Positions 40,409-56,285 of a stretch of DNA of 64,000 nt are shown piece by piece. The position numbers were made by a program, and so were the translations under genes. Within the stretch, counting starts at the first letter, position 1, and every line of letters starts with the position of its first letter. The DNA lies in the NCBI GenBank assembly GCA_965263335.1, contig CBDHHE010000001.1:4216001-4280000 (forward strand). Direction: 5' to 3'. Below the pieces are notes generated by a model. It was given only the letters and a program-made list of their open reading frames with translations, was not told the origin of the DNA and searched no databases. Source of the stretch: Thermohalobaculum sp965263335. Lineage in GTDB: Bacteria; Pseudomonadota; Alphaproteobacteria; Rhodobacterales; Rhodobacteraceae.

Positions 40409-41239
40409 ATGACCAATCTGACCGAAGCCGGCCGGCAGGCCGTCGCCGATCTCGCCCTGCGCTACGGGCTTTCCGAGGGCGCCGTCGAGCAGATGGCCCG
40501 TGCCGTCGCCAATGGCGGCGGCACCATGGCGCAGTTCAATATCGCTGAGCTCGGCGGCTCCGGCCAGTGGATGGCGGGCGGCATGACAATGGTCGGCGAC
40601 ATGTTCAATGGCGGGTTGCAGGCCACTGTGTCCAACCTTTGCGGCGAGCTGTCGAACGTCATGGCCGGCACGCTGATGTTCGAGCGGCCCCCTAAGGCGA
40701 TGGCGGGAGGATGGTGGCCCGAAGGTTTGGGCCAGCCCGCCGCCACGGGCGGCCAGAATCAGGCGCGCTATGCGTATTTTCCGGTCGCACGGCGCATTGC
40801 CTTCGATCCGGGAAACGGGCAGGGCATCGTGTTGCTGGATACGGGCGAGCACAGCATAGGCGGTTTCGGACAGCAGCAGTCGGGACCTGGCGATCCCTTC
40901 CTCGGCGTCTCGGTGTCGAGCCAGTTCGGCCAGTTCGCGCTGTCCTCCTTCCCGGTGGTCAAAGCGCACGGCGCCCCGGAACCCGAACGGGAACCCACGC
41001 CGAAGGCGGCGCCTGCACCCGCGCCGAAACCGGTCGCGCCCGTCATGGCCGAGCCCTCGCCGCCGCCTGCGGAAGCTCAAGTTGCACCACCGTCCGTCCA
41101 ACCCGCGCCGTCTTCCGCGGTCCAGGCAACGGACGACATTCTGGGCACGATCGAACGCCTTGCGAAGCTGCGCGAAGCGGGCGCCCTGACCGACGAGGAG
41201 TTCTCTGCAAAGAAGGTGGAATTGCTGGCGCGGCTCTGA
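40409..41239 (+). CDS. SHOCT-domain protein of unknown function
   Basis: The 276-residue protein has three parts. Residues 1-180 form an unrecognised Gly/Met/Ala-rich domain (MARAVANGGGTMAQFNIAEL and a strand-rich segment around YAYFPVARRIAFDPG). Residues 185-240 are a Pro/Ala linker. The last 33 residues form a SHOCT motif (ILGTIERLAKLREAGALTDE onward), a short C-terminal oligomerisation helix pair. There is no signal peptide. The ATG at 40409 is preceded by GAGGAGG. The frame is open to 40298, but the preferred start is clear from the ribosome site. The N-terminal domain is repeated in other genomes as a hypothetical protein; I cannot assign a role. Confidence 0.82.
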   Translation: MTNLTEAGRQAVADLALRYGLSEGAVEQMARAVANGGGTMAQFNIAELGGSGQWMAGGMTMVGDMFNGGLQATVSNLCGELSNVMAGTLMFERPPKAMAGGWWPEGLGQPAATGGQNQARYAYFPVARRIAFDPGNGQGIVLLDTGEHSIGGFGQQQSGPGDPFLGVSVSSQFGQFALSSFPVVKAHGAPEPEREPTPKAAPAPAPKPVAPVMAEPSPPPAEAQVAPPSVQPAPSSAVQATDDILGTIERLAKLREAGALTDEEFSAKKVELLARL

Positions 41240-41306
41240 TGCCGCGCTATGCTTGGCTGCGGACGGGGGGCGCCAGCGGGGCGCGCCAGACAGGCACGAG
41301 GCGACG

Positions 41307-41933
41307 ATGATTGATCTTTATTCCTGGACCACGCCGAATGGCCGGAAGGTCTCGATTCTTCTGGAGGAACTGGGCGTGCCATACACGGTGCACCCGATCG
41401 ATATCTCCAAGGACGAGCAGTTCCAGCCGCATTTCCTGAAGATCGCGCCGAACAACCGGATCCCGGCGATCGTCGACCACGAAACCGGTGTCGAGATGAT
41501 GGAGACGGGCGCCATCATGCTGTATCTCGCGGAGAAGCACGGCAAGTTTCTCGGCGAGGGCACCGATCGTCTCAAAGCCATCGAATGGCTGATGTGGCAG
41601 ATGGGCGGGCTCGGGCCGATGGCAGGCCAGGCGCATCACTTTCTGCGGTTCAACAAGGGCAAAGCGCCCTATGCCGAGGAACGCTACGGCAAGGAAACCC
41701 GCAGGCTCTACCGGGTGCTGAACGAACGGCTCGAAGGGCGTGATTTCATCACCGGGGAATACTCGATCGCCGACATGGCGAGCTGGCCCTGGATCAGCCG
41801 CTTCGAATGGCAGGAGATCGACATCAACGAGTTCCCCGCCCTCAAGGCCTGGTATGTGCGTATCGCCGAGCGCCCGGCCGTCGTGAAGGGCTATGACGTG
41901 CCCAAACCGACCCAGCCGATCCCGATGCCGTGA
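41307..41933 (+). CDS. Glutathione S-transferase, Nu-class-like (YfcG/YghU family)
   Basis: The 208-residue protein begins MIDLYSWTTPNGRKVSILLE, the start of the Nu class, in which Thr-Thr-Pro-Asn replaces the usual catalytic Tyr/Ser. The cis-Pro and Glu-Thr glutathione contacts are in NNRIPAIVDHE and MMETGAIMLYLAE. The C-terminal domain includes YSIADMASWPWISRFEW. Nu-class enzymes reduce disulfides and peroxides using two glutathione molecules. The ATG at 41307 gives the normal length. It is 67 bases after the SHOCT gene. tRNA-Trp follows 72 bases after its stop. Confidence 0.92.
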   Translation: MIDLYSWTTPNGRKVSILLEELGVPYTVHPIDISKDEQFQPHFLKIAPNNRIPAIVDHETGVEMMETGAIMLYLAEKHGKFLGEGTDRLKAIEWLMWQMGGLGPMAGQAHHFLRFNKGKAPYAEERYGKETRRLYRVLNERLEGRDFITGEYSIADMASWPWISRFEWQEIDINEFPALKAWYVRIAERPAVVKGYDVPKPTQPIPMP

Positions 41934-41943
41934 TGCGCGGCGC

Positions 41944-41972
41944 TTGATCGGGGCGCGGTGTTGGGATATCTC
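41944..41972 (+). promoter_or_regulatory. Possible promoter for tRNA-Trp and secE
   Basis: TTGATC (41944-41949), a 17-base spacer and TATCTC (41967-41972) lie about 33 bases before tRNA-Trp. The -35 is 4 of 6 and the -10 is 3 of 6 matches to the housekeeping consensus, so this is only a plausible site. Confidence 0.3.
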
Positions 41973-42004
41973 CCGCCTCGACCGGCGCCGAGGTGATCCG
42001 GCAT

Positions 42005-42080
42005 AGGGGTGTAGCTCAGTTGGTAGAGCGACGGTCTCCAAAACCGTAGGTCGGGGGTTCGAGACCCTCCGCCCCTGCCA
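42005..42080 (+). tRNA. tRNA-Trp (anticodon CCA)
   Basis: The 76-base sequence folds as a standard tRNA. The acceptor stem is AGGGGTG with CGCCCCT, the discriminator base is G and the 3' CCA is encoded. The anticodon stem ACGGT/ACCGT encloses loop CTCCAAA with anticodon CCA at 42038-42040, which reads UGG. The T arm contains GGTTCGAGACC-type sequence. It lies 42 bases upstream of secE, the common alphaproteobacterial arrangement of tRNA-Trp, secE, nusG. Confidence 0.97.
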
Positions 42081-42122
42081 GGCGCCGGGAACACCGGCGC
42101 ACCCGAAGATGGAGTGACGCGG

Positions 42123-42308
42123 ATGATGAACCCCGCACAATTCGTGGCCCAGGTCCGTGCCGAAGCCGCCAAAGTGGTTTGGCCGACGCGCAAGGAAGCC
42201 GGGCTGACCACGGCAATGGTGTTCGTTATGGCGACGCTGGTCGCAATCTTCTTCTTTCTGGTCGACCGGCTGCTCTCGTTCGGAGTTGATCTGCTCCTCG
42301 GCATCTAG
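42123..42308 (+). CDS. secE: Preprotein translocase subunit SecE
   Basis: The 61-residue protein has the SecE signature KVVWPTRKEA in its amphipathic N-terminal helix, then one membrane helix (TTAMVFVMATLVAIFFFLVD). This is the short single-span form of most bacteria. It is an essential part of the SecYEG channel. The ATG at 42123 lies 8 bases after GGAG; a GTG at 42114 is in frame but overlaps that ribosome site. The gene normally directly precedes nusG, but here a chemoreceptor gene of 1.9 kb lies between them. Confidence 0.93.
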   Translation: MMNPAQFVAQVRAEAAKVVWPTRKEAGLTTAMVFVMATLVAIFFFLVDRLLSFGVDLLLGI

Positions 42309-42384
42309 GCTGAATGCCCCATTAACTATAAACAAACGCTTTGGTCACTAATGGTCTCGCGATGGCACATTCAGCGAGGTCCCA

Positions 42385-44280
42385 ATGTTCGAGCACTGGC
42401 CTATAGCGAAGCGAATCAATCTTGGATTCGCTGTTGCAATTCTCACCGTGATCGGCGTCGCGGTGTTCGCCTTCTTCGCAGTATCCCAGCTTGGAGGCAT
42501 CTTCAGTGACTTCCGCGCGGCCGCGGATGAGAAGGCGCTTCTGACCAAGCATTATTCGGACATGTTCAAGGCGCGGACATCCGCCTTCAAGTACCGGAGC
42601 GCGCCCACCGACGAAAACGCGGAGGGGGTTCGCACGAACATCGCGTCCATCATGAACGAGACGAAGGGTCCGGAGGCGTTCGCGCACGTGCCCGATGTGC
42701 TCGCCAAGGACACGGCGCTTCGCGAGGACGCAGGCCGCTATCTCGCAGCGTTTGAAGAATCCGTGACGATGCAGGCCACGCGGGCCAAGGATGTGAAGCA
42801 GATCCACAAGATCGGCAAGGATGTCCGCAAGCAGATCTCCAGCATCATGAAGGAAGCCAACAAAGCGGCCAATCATGACAGCACGTTCTTCGCGGCGATC
42901 GCGCAGCAGGAGTGGATGCTGGGACGCTTCTATGTGGAAGAGTTTCTCTTTGATGGCAGCGCTGCCGCGATCAAGGAGGCGCGCGAGCATCTTGCCACGG
43001 CGCGGGCGGAAGTGGACAAGCTCTACTTCGGGATGAGAGCGTCCGGCTCCGAATCGGTGGATCAGATCATCAGCGGCATGGAGCAGTACTCGAAGCTGGT
43101 CGATGAGGCTGAAGCGGCCACGTTCGCACGCAACAAGATCTGGGCCGAGCAGCTGGATCAGATCGGACCCCATATTCAGAACAGCTACGCCGCGCTCATG
43201 GAGCAAGCCAGCGACAAGCAGTATCGCCTCGGACCTGAAGGCGAGACGGTTGTTGCGCGCGTGACCTGGTTGATGCCGGTCGTCGGCCTGCTGGGCGCAC
43301 TGCTTGCCCTTGTCCTTGCCCTCGTCATCGGCAAGTGGATCAGCGGCGCCGTTCAGCGCATTGCTGGCCGCACCGAGCAGCTTTCGAGCGGCGACATGAA
43401 CGTCATCATTGATGGCACCGAGCATCAGAACGAATTCGGCCGCATCGCGCGCGCACTCGAGGTGTTCCGCGACAACATGCGCTCGACGCTCGAACTGCGC
43501 GAGCAGCTGCAGGATGTTCTGACCAAGGCCATGGGCAACGCCACCACGGTGGCAGAGGTCGCCGTTGATCTGCAGGATTCCTCCGCGAAGATCACCGATG
43601 GCGCCACGTCGCAGGCGGCTTCGGCACAGGAAGCCAGCGCAGCCATCGAGGAGATGGCGGCCAACGTGAAGATGGCTGCCGACAACGCGACCCAGACCGA
43701 AGGCATCGCCAACGAGGCGGCCAAACAGGCGCGCAGTTCGGGCGAGGTCGTGAGCAAGGCGGTCGATGCGATGGGTGAGATCGCCGACAAGATCAGCATC
43801 GTGCAGGAAATCGCCCGTCAGACCGACCTGCTGGCGCTGAACGCGGCTGTCGAGGCGGCACGGGCCGGCGAACACGGCAAAGGGTTCGCCGTTGTCGCCG
43901 CCGAGGTGCGCAAGCTTGCCGAGCGCAGCCAGTTGTCTGCGGCTGAGATCTCCGAGCTTTCCGTCCGCACGGTTGACGCGGCCGGCGAGGCCGGCAAGAT
44001 GCTCGAGCGTCTGGTTCCGGACATCCAGCGCACCGCGGACCTTGTGCAGGAAATCTCGGCGTCGACACGCGAGCAGAACATCGGCGCTGATCAGATCAAC
44101 GTCGCAATCCGCGAGTTGGACAGTGTCATCCAGCAGAACGTGAGTGTCGCCCAGACGGCAACCAATCGGGCGGAAGCGCTCGCTGCAGAGGCGGATATGC
44201 TGAAGCAGATCATCGGCCAGGTTGACCATACATCAGACGGCGATGGTGGTGCCTCGGCATCGCGTGCGCGCGCCGCATAG
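42385..44280 (+). CDS. Methyl-accepting chemotaxis protein
   Basis: The 631-residue chemoreceptor has TM1 (about 10-32), a periplasmic all-helical sensor of about 255 residues (35-290), TM2 (about 294-317), a HAMP domain (318-370) and a long cytoplasmic coiled coil. The coil's hairpin tip has the invariant EIARQTDLLALNAAVEAARA and GEHGKGFAVVAAEVRKLAER. The sensor's length fits a helical bimodular rather than a short four-helix domain (inference). It signals to CheA/CheW, which are not in the window. No C-terminal receptor-tethering pentapeptide is seen. A GAGG ribosome site precedes the ATG. It lies in the same direction between secE and nusG, an unusual location. Confidence 0.95.
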   Translation: MFEHWPIAKRINLGFAVAILTVIGVAVFAFFAVSQLGGIFSDFRAAADEKALLTKHYSDMFKARTSAFKYRSAPTDENAEGVRTNIASIMNETKGPEAFAHVPDVLAKDTALREDAGRYLAAFEESVTMQATRAKDVKQIHKIGKDVRKQISSIMKEANKAANHDSTFFAAIAQQEWMLGRFYVEEFLFDGSAAAIKEAREHLATARAEVDKLYFGMRASGSESVDQIISGMEQYSKLVDEAEAATFARNKIWAEQLDQIGPHIQNSYAALMEQASDKQYRLGPEGETVVARVTWLMPVVGLLGALLALVLALVIGKWISGAVQRIAGRTEQLSSGDMNVIIDGTEHQNEFGRIARALEVFRDNMRSTLELREQLQDVLTKAMGNATTVAEVAVDLQDSSAKITDGATSQAASAQEASAAIEEMAANVKMAADNATQTEGIANEAAKQARSSGEVVSKAVDAMGEIADKISIVQEIARQTDLLALNAAVEAARAGEHGKGFAVVAAEVRKLAERSQLSAAEISELSVRTVDAAGEAGKMLERLVPDIQRTADLVQEISASTREQNIGADQINVAIRELDSVIQQNVSVAQTATNRAEALAAEADMLKQIIGQVDHTSDGDGGASASRARAA

Positions 44281-44299
44281 CGACCCGATCGACGAAGTT

Positions 44300-44327
44300 T
44301 CTGCTCGCGCCAATCGGTGCGAGCAGA
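44300..44327 (+). terminator. Stem-loop after the chemoreceptor gene
   Basis: TCTGCTCGC and GCGAGCAGA (44300-44308, 44319-44327) form a perfect 9-bp stem with a 10-base loop, 19 bases past the chemoreceptor stop. Only a weak T-run follows (ATTTCG after 9 bases), so full termination is uncertain. Confidence 0.55.
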
Positions 44328-44394
44328 TGCCCGCAGATTTCGCTTGATCTTCGGGCGCCATGAGCCTACGTACACTCTCCTTCAAACATATGGT

Positions 44395-44423
44395 GGGCGC
44401 GCAGCGAATCGCTTGGCGCGCCC
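44395..44423 (+). terminator. Second GC-rich stem-loop upstream of nusG
   Basis: GGGCGCGC and GCGCGCCC (44395-44402, 44416-44423) pair as an 8-bp stem, extended inside by AGCG/CGCT around AAT. TTCTGGTT follows. It may be a terminator/attenuator separating the chemoreceptor from nusG, or a structure in the nusG leader. Its distance from the nusG ATG is 90 bases. The region 44281-44513 (233 bases) holds no gene. Confidence 0.5.
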
Positions 44424-44513
44424 TTCTGGTTGGGAAGAGCGCCAAGCGTCTAGCGGCATTCGGATTTGTGCAGACGCGTGGTCCCTCCCGAAGCGGAGAG
44501 ACGGGACGATACG

Positions 44514-45047
44514 ATGGCGAAGCGCTGGTACTCGGTAAGCGTTCTGTCGAACTTCGAGAAAAAAGTCGCTGAGTCGATCAAGGAATCCGTGCGCCAGCAT
44601 GGCTTGGATGACGAGATTGAAGAAGTGATGGTCCCGACGGAAGAAGTGACAGAGCTTCGCCGCGGCAGAAAGGTCAACGTCGAGCGCCGGTTCATGCCGG
44701 GTTACGTTCTTGTGAAGATGGAGATGACCGATCGGGCCTACCATCTGATAAACGGCACCAACCGCGTTACAGGTTTTCTCGGACCGCAGGGTCGGCCGAC
44801 ACCGTTGCGCGAGGCCGAAGTGGCGCGCATCGTCAACCAGGTCGAGGAAGGCCTGGAGAGACCCAGACCGTCGATCACGTTCGAAATCGGTGAGCAGGTC
44901 AAGGTCAACGATGGACCGTTCGAGGGGTTCTCGGGGCTTGTCGAGGATGTCGACGACGAGAACGCACGCCTGAAGGTCTCGGTATCGATCTTCGGCAGGG
45001 CCACTCCGGTAGAGTTGGAGTACGCGCAGGTCGGCAAAGAGGCTTGA
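44514..45047 (+). CDS. nusG: Transcription termination/antitermination protein NusG
   Basis: The 177-residue protein has the NGN domain (KRWYSVSVLSNFEKKVAESI to about 115, with RRFMPGYVLVKMEM) and the C-terminal KOW domain (QVKVNDGPFEGFSGLVEDVD). It binds RNA polymerase beta-prime clamp helices to suppress pausing and links to Rho or to ribosomal S10. The frame is open upstream to 44466; the ATG at 44514 is the conserved start. The region ahead carries two hairpins, so the gene may have its own promoter distinct from secE. It is followed by rplK after 106 bases. Confidence 0.97.
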   Translation: MAKRWYSVSVLSNFEKKVAESIKESVRQHGLDDEIEEVMVPTEEVTELRRGRKVNVERRFMPGYVLVKMEMTDRAYHLINGTNRVTGFLGPQGRPTPLREAEVARIVNQVEEGLERPRPSITFEIGEQVKVNDGPFEGFSGLVEDVDDENARLKVSVSIFGRATPVELEYAQVGKEA

Positions 45048-45108
45048 CGTGCAATGATTGTGGGAGGCGAGGGCGGCGCGCCGTCCGGACCGGACCACAT
45101 CCTGAAGG

Positions 45109-45132
45109 AACCCTCGGGCGCGTCCGAGGGTT
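45109..45132 (+). promoter_or_regulatory. Stem-loop in the rplK leader
   Basis: AACCCTCGG and CCGAGGGTT (45109-45117, 45124-45132) form a perfect 9-bp stem with loop GCGCGT, 21 bases upstream of the rplK ATG. The L11/L1 operon is controlled in other bacteria by L1 binding to a leader RNA structure, so this hairpin is a candidate site; the L1-binding consensus itself was not identified. Confidence 0.45.
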
Positions 45133-45153
45133 GGGACATAGGAAAGGCACCAG

Positions 45154-45582
45154 ATGGCGAAGAAAGTCATCGGCACGCTGAAACTTCAAGTGCCGGCCGG
45201 CAAGGCAAATCCCTCGCCGCCGATCGGTCCTGCACTTGGCCAGCGCGGCATCAACATCATGGAGTTCTGCAAGGCGTTCAACGCCCGCAGTCAGGAGATC
45301 GAACCGGGCGCGCCGTGCCCGACGATCATCACGTACTATCAGGACAAGTCCTTCACCATGGAGATCAAGACGCCGCCCGCGTCCTATCTCCTGAAGAAGG
45401 CCGCAAAGCTGAAGTCAGGCGCGAAGCTTCCGTCTCGCGAGACTGTGGGCAGTGTCAGCCGCAAGCAGGTTCGCGAGATCGCCGAGACGAAGATGAAGGA
45501 TCTGAACGCCAACACCATCGATCAGGCGATGAAGATCATTCTCGGGTCGGCGCGCTCGATGGGCATTGAAGTGAAGGGCTGA
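45154..45582 (+). CDS. rplK: 50S ribosomal protein L11
   Basis: The 142-residue protein has the L11 start LKLQVPAGKANPSPPIGPAL and the C-terminal RNA-binding domain with VGSVSRKQVREIAETKMKDL. It forms the GTPase-associated centre with 23S rRNA and contacts elongation factors. The length is standard. It precedes rplA with a 4-base gap, the usual L11-L1 order. The conserved N-terminal Pro-rich linker that binds thiopeptide antibiotics appears intact. Confidence 0.98.
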   Translation: MAKKVIGTLKLQVPAGKANPSPPIGPALGQRGINIMEFCKAFNARSQEIEPGAPCPTIITYYQDKSFTMEIKTPPASYLLKKAAKLKSGAKLPSRETVGSVSRKQVREIAETKMKDLNANTIDQAMKIILGSARSMGIEVKG

Positions 45583-45586
45583 AGCG

Positions 45587-46282
45587 ATGGCGAAACAAGG
45601 AAAACGCATCCGCGCGGCCCGGGACGCGGCGAAAGACTGCCGGAACGTCGCGCTCGAAGAAGCGCTTGCGCTGGTCAAGTCGAATGCGACCGCCAAGTTC
45701 GATGAGACGGTGGAAATGTCCATGAACCTGGGCGTGGATCCCCGTCACGCGGACCAGATGGTGCGCGGGGTTGTGAGCCTGCCCAACGGCACCGGCAAGA
45801 CCGTGCGCGTCGCCGTGTTTGCGCGGGGACCAAAGGCCGACGAGGCCAAGGAAGCGGGTGCTGACATCGTGGGCGCGGAAGACCTGATGGAGATCGTGCA
45901 GGGCGGCACCATCGATTTCGACCGCTGCATCGCAACGCCGGACATGATGCCGATCGTCGGCCGGCTCGGGAAGGTCCTCGGCCCGCGCGGTCTGATGCCG
46001 AACCCAAAGATCGGCACGGTCACGATGGATGTCGCGCAGGCGGTCAGTGATGCCAAGGGCGGCCAGGTGCAGTTCCGGGTGGAGAAAGCCGGGATCATTC
46101 ACGCAGGTGTCGGCAAGGCGAGCTTCGACGTTGACAAACTGGTCGAGAACGCCCGGGCGATGTACGACGCCGTGATGAAGGCGAAACCCACAGGCGCGAA
46201 AGGCACCTATGTGGAGAAGGTGTCGTTCAGCTCCACCATGGGGCCTGGGGTCAGCGTATCGCTGGAGAGCCTTGGCGCATGA
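45587..46282 (+). CDS. rplA: 50S ribosomal protein L1
   Basis: The 231-residue two-domain protein has the L1 motifs VRGVVSLPNGTGKTVRVAVF, PDMMPIVGRLGKVLGPRGLM and GKASFDVDKLVENA. It forms the mobile L1 stalk near the tRNA exit site. In many bacteria L1 also represses its own operon. The start lies 4 bases after the rplK stop with AAGCGA before it. It is followed by a structured 256-base leader before rplJ. Confidence 0.98.
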   Translation: MAKQGKRIRAARDAAKDCRNVALEEALALVKSNATAKFDETVEMSMNLGVDPRHADQMVRGVVSLPNGTGKTVRVAVFARGPKADEAKEAGADIVGAEDLMEIVQGGTIDFDRCIATPDMMPIVGRLGKVLGPRGLMPNPKIGTVTMDVAQAVSDAKGGQVQFRVEKAGIIHAGVGKASFDVDKLVENARAMYDAVMKAKPTGAKGTYVEKVSFSSTMGPGVSVSLESLGA

Positions 46283-46538
46283 GATGACGGGCGCACATGC
46301 GCCCCAAGGAATCCCCGGATGGGGATATCGGGAGGGTTCGCCCTCCCACCGTCCGAGACGGCGGGCTGCGGGATGACCGCGTTAAGTCCTGTCATAGACG
46401 GGGAAGATGGTTTCGATTTCGACCCTTCTGGGGCGCGATCTGGCCGGTTCCCTGGACGGAACCACCTGCCCCGGGCGCAGTGCGCGGCCAGGGCTTGAAT
46501 GAGCCGGGGACCTCGGTCCCCTAACTTGGAGCAGATGA
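46283..46538 (+). promoter_or_regulatory. rplJL leader with tandem hairpins (probable L10(L12)4 autoregulation site)
   Basis: No gene fits this 256-base gap. It contains successive perfect hairpins: GGGCGCA/TGCGCCC (46289-46304), TCCCC/GGGGA (46312-46325), GGGAGGG-TTCG-CCCTCCC (46330-46347) and CCGTC/GACGG (46349-46361). A further GGGGAC/GTCCCC stem (46506-46521) ends just before the rplJ ribosome site. rplJ leaders in bacteria bind the L10-L12 complex to repress translation. The first cluster may also attenuate transcription. The exact L10-binding kink-turn was not identified by eye. Confidence 0.6.
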
Positions 46539-47057
46539 GTGGATAGAGCCCAAAAAGAAGTGGTTGTCGGTGAACTCGGCAATATCTTCGCGGACTCTGG
46601 CGTGATTGTGGTTGCACAATACGCTGGCCTCTCGGTCGCTGAGATGACGGATTTCCGCAACCGCATGCGTGAAGCAGGCGGGTCGGTCCGTGTCGCCAAG
46701 AACAGGCTCGCCAAGATCGCCCTGGAAGGAAAGCCCTGCGAAGGCATGGGTCAGTACCTCAAGGGCCAGATGGTCCTCGCCTATTCCGAGGACCCGGTCG
46801 CGGCCGCAAAGGTCGTGGAAGCCTACGCCAAAGACAACACCAAGCTGGAAGTTGTCGGCGGGGCGATGGGTGAGACGATCCTCGATCGTGAGGGCGTCAA
46901 GGCAGTCTCGGACATGCCGTCGCGCGAAGAGCTGATCGCGACGGTCGTCAGCATGATTGGCGCACCCGCCGGAAATCTGGTCTCTGCGATCAACTCGTCC
47001 GCCGCGAATATTGCCGGTTGCCTGGCAACGATCGCGGAGAAGGAAGAGGCGGCCTGA
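46539..47057 (+). CDS. rplJ: 50S ribosomal protein L10
   Basis: The 172-residue protein has the L10 start VDRAQKE (GTG read as Met) and the conserved ADxGVIVVAQYAGLSV-type N-terminal domain, then RVAKNRLAKIALEG. The C-terminal helix anchors L7/L12 dimers. GTG at 46539 is the start because the only nearby ATG (46535) opens a three-codon frame, ATG AGT GGA then a stop, that overlaps it. The ribosome site TTGGAG lies 8 bases before the GTG. The overlapping mini-frame could influence initiation. Confidence 0.97.
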   Translation: MDRAQKEVVVGELGNIFADSGVIVVAQYAGLSVAEMTDFRNRMREAGGSVRVAKNRLAKIALEGKPCEGMGQYLKGQMVLAYSEDPVAAAKVVEAYAKDNTKLEVVGGAMGETILDREGVKAVSDMPSREELIATVVSMIGAPAGNLVSAINSSAANIAGCLATIAEKEEAA

Positions 47058-47121
47058 ACCTGAACAGTGGACGAGGGTCGGCTCGCGCCGGACCCACAGC
47101 TAACGAAACGGAACCTGAGAC

Positions 47122-47511
47122 ATGGCAGATATCGAAAAACTCGCCGAAGAAATCGTCGGCCTCACGCTTCTCGAGGCGTCGCAGCTGAAGGACCTGCTGA
47201 AGGACAAGTATGGCATCGAACCCGCCGCCGGTGGCGCGGTCATGATGGCGTCGGGTCCTGGCGGGGGCGGAGACGCTGGTGGTGCCGCTGAAGAGGAGAA
47301 GACCGAGTTCGACGTCATCCTCCTGGAAGCCGGAGACAAGAAGATCAACGTCATCAAAGAAGTCCGCGCTCTCACATCGCTGGGCCTCAAAGAGGCGAAA
47401 GATCTGGTTGAGGCCGGCGGCAAGGCCGTCAAGGAAGGCGTCTCCAAGGATGAAGCTGAGGAGATCAAGAAGAAGCTCGAAGAGGCTGGCGCCAAGGTCG
47501 AGCTCAAGTGA
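47122..47511 (+). CDS. rplL: 50S ribosomal protein L7/L12
   Basis: The 129-residue protein has the dimerisation helices (EKLAEEIVGLTLLEASQLKD), a flexible Ala/Gly hinge with a Gly-rich GPGGGGDAGG run, and the factor-binding C-terminal domain (KTEFDVILLEAGDKKINVIK, then LGLKEAKDLVEAGG). Multiple copies form the stalk that recruits elongation factors. It follows rplJ after 64 bases in the normal order. Confidence 0.98.
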   Translation: MADIEKLAEEIVGLTLLEASQLKDLLKDKYGIEPAAGGAVMMASGPGGGGDAGGAAEEEKTEFDVILLEAGDKKINVIKEVRALTSLGLKEAKDLVEAGGKAVKEGVSKDEAEEIKKKLEEAGAKVELK

Positions 47512-47565
47512 TCGCGCTCCGGGCGCGGGCAATGTCCGCGGTCGCGTGAGCAACTAAATTCTGGG

Positions 47566-47590
47566 CCGGACCCGTCCTTGGCGGGTCCGG
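47566..47590 (+). terminator. Stem-loop in the rplL-rpoB spacer, probable attenuator
   Basis: CCGGACCCG and CGGGTCCGG (47566-47574, 47582-47590) form a perfect 9-bp stem with a 7-base loop. There is no T-tract. The 253-base gap between rplL and rpoB has no gene. In other bacteria this gap holds a partial terminator or RNase III site that lowers rpoBC expression relative to ribosomal proteins, and this stem fits that role. Confidence 0.55.
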
Positions 47591-47764
47591 GCCGCGCCGT
47601 CTCGGAGCCCTGCGTGCGGGGCTCCCGGAGGACGCGGAACAGGTTCGGGATTGACCCGCGGGGGGCCGCGGTTCAGCGAATAGGACCGACGCTTCCAGAC
47701 CGAGCAGGCCCGATACGGCTGCCTCCCCAGCGGCCGACACAGGCAGGAGCAATCGAGGACGCGC

Positions 47765-51862
<4,098 letters not shown>

Positions 51863-51877
51863 AGCACCCCGGCTCCG

Positions 51878-51902
51878 GGCCGCACGCCCCCCTCGTGCGG
51901 CC
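51878..51902 (+). promoter_or_regulatory. Stem-loop in the rpoB-rpoC gap
   Basis: GGCCGCACG and CGTGCGGCC (51878-51886, 51894-51902) form a perfect 9-bp stem with a C-rich 7-base loop, 16 bases after the rpoB stop. No T-run follows, so a processing or stability role is more likely than termination, because rpoC must be read through. Confidence 0.5.
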
Positions 51903-51945
51903 TGACGGGGTGTTCCCTGACTTCGGGGGATGATGGAGACTGGAC

Positions 51946-56184
<4,239 letters not shown>

Positions 56185-56209
56185 TCGCCCTTTCTTCCGA
56201 GCATTCAGC

Positions 56210-56236
56210 CCCGGGCCGTTCAGGCCCGGGTTTTTT
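56210..56236 (+). terminator. Intrinsic terminator of the rpoBC operon
   Basis: CCCGGGCC and GGCCCGGG (56210-56217, 56223-56230) form a perfect 8-bp GC stem with loop GTTCA, followed at once by TTTTTT (56231-56236). It is the only textbook Rho-independent terminator in the window and sits 26 bases after the rpoC stop. Confidence 0.95.
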
Positions 56237-56285
56237 CTTGCCCGCGGTCTCCCGATGAAACACTCTCTCTGAGGGAGAATGCAGG

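Noticed and set aside
42309..42375. GCTGAATG and CATTCAGC 8-base inverted pair flanking the secE-chemoreceptor gap (42309-42316, 42368-42375)
   Set aside because: The 51-base separation and short arms make a functional hairpin or insertion boundary unlikely, and no target duplication is seen.
42322..44229. 635-codon minus-strand frame over the chemoreceptor
   Set aside because: Antisense to a clearly coding chemoreceptor; His/Arg-rich translation with no domain.
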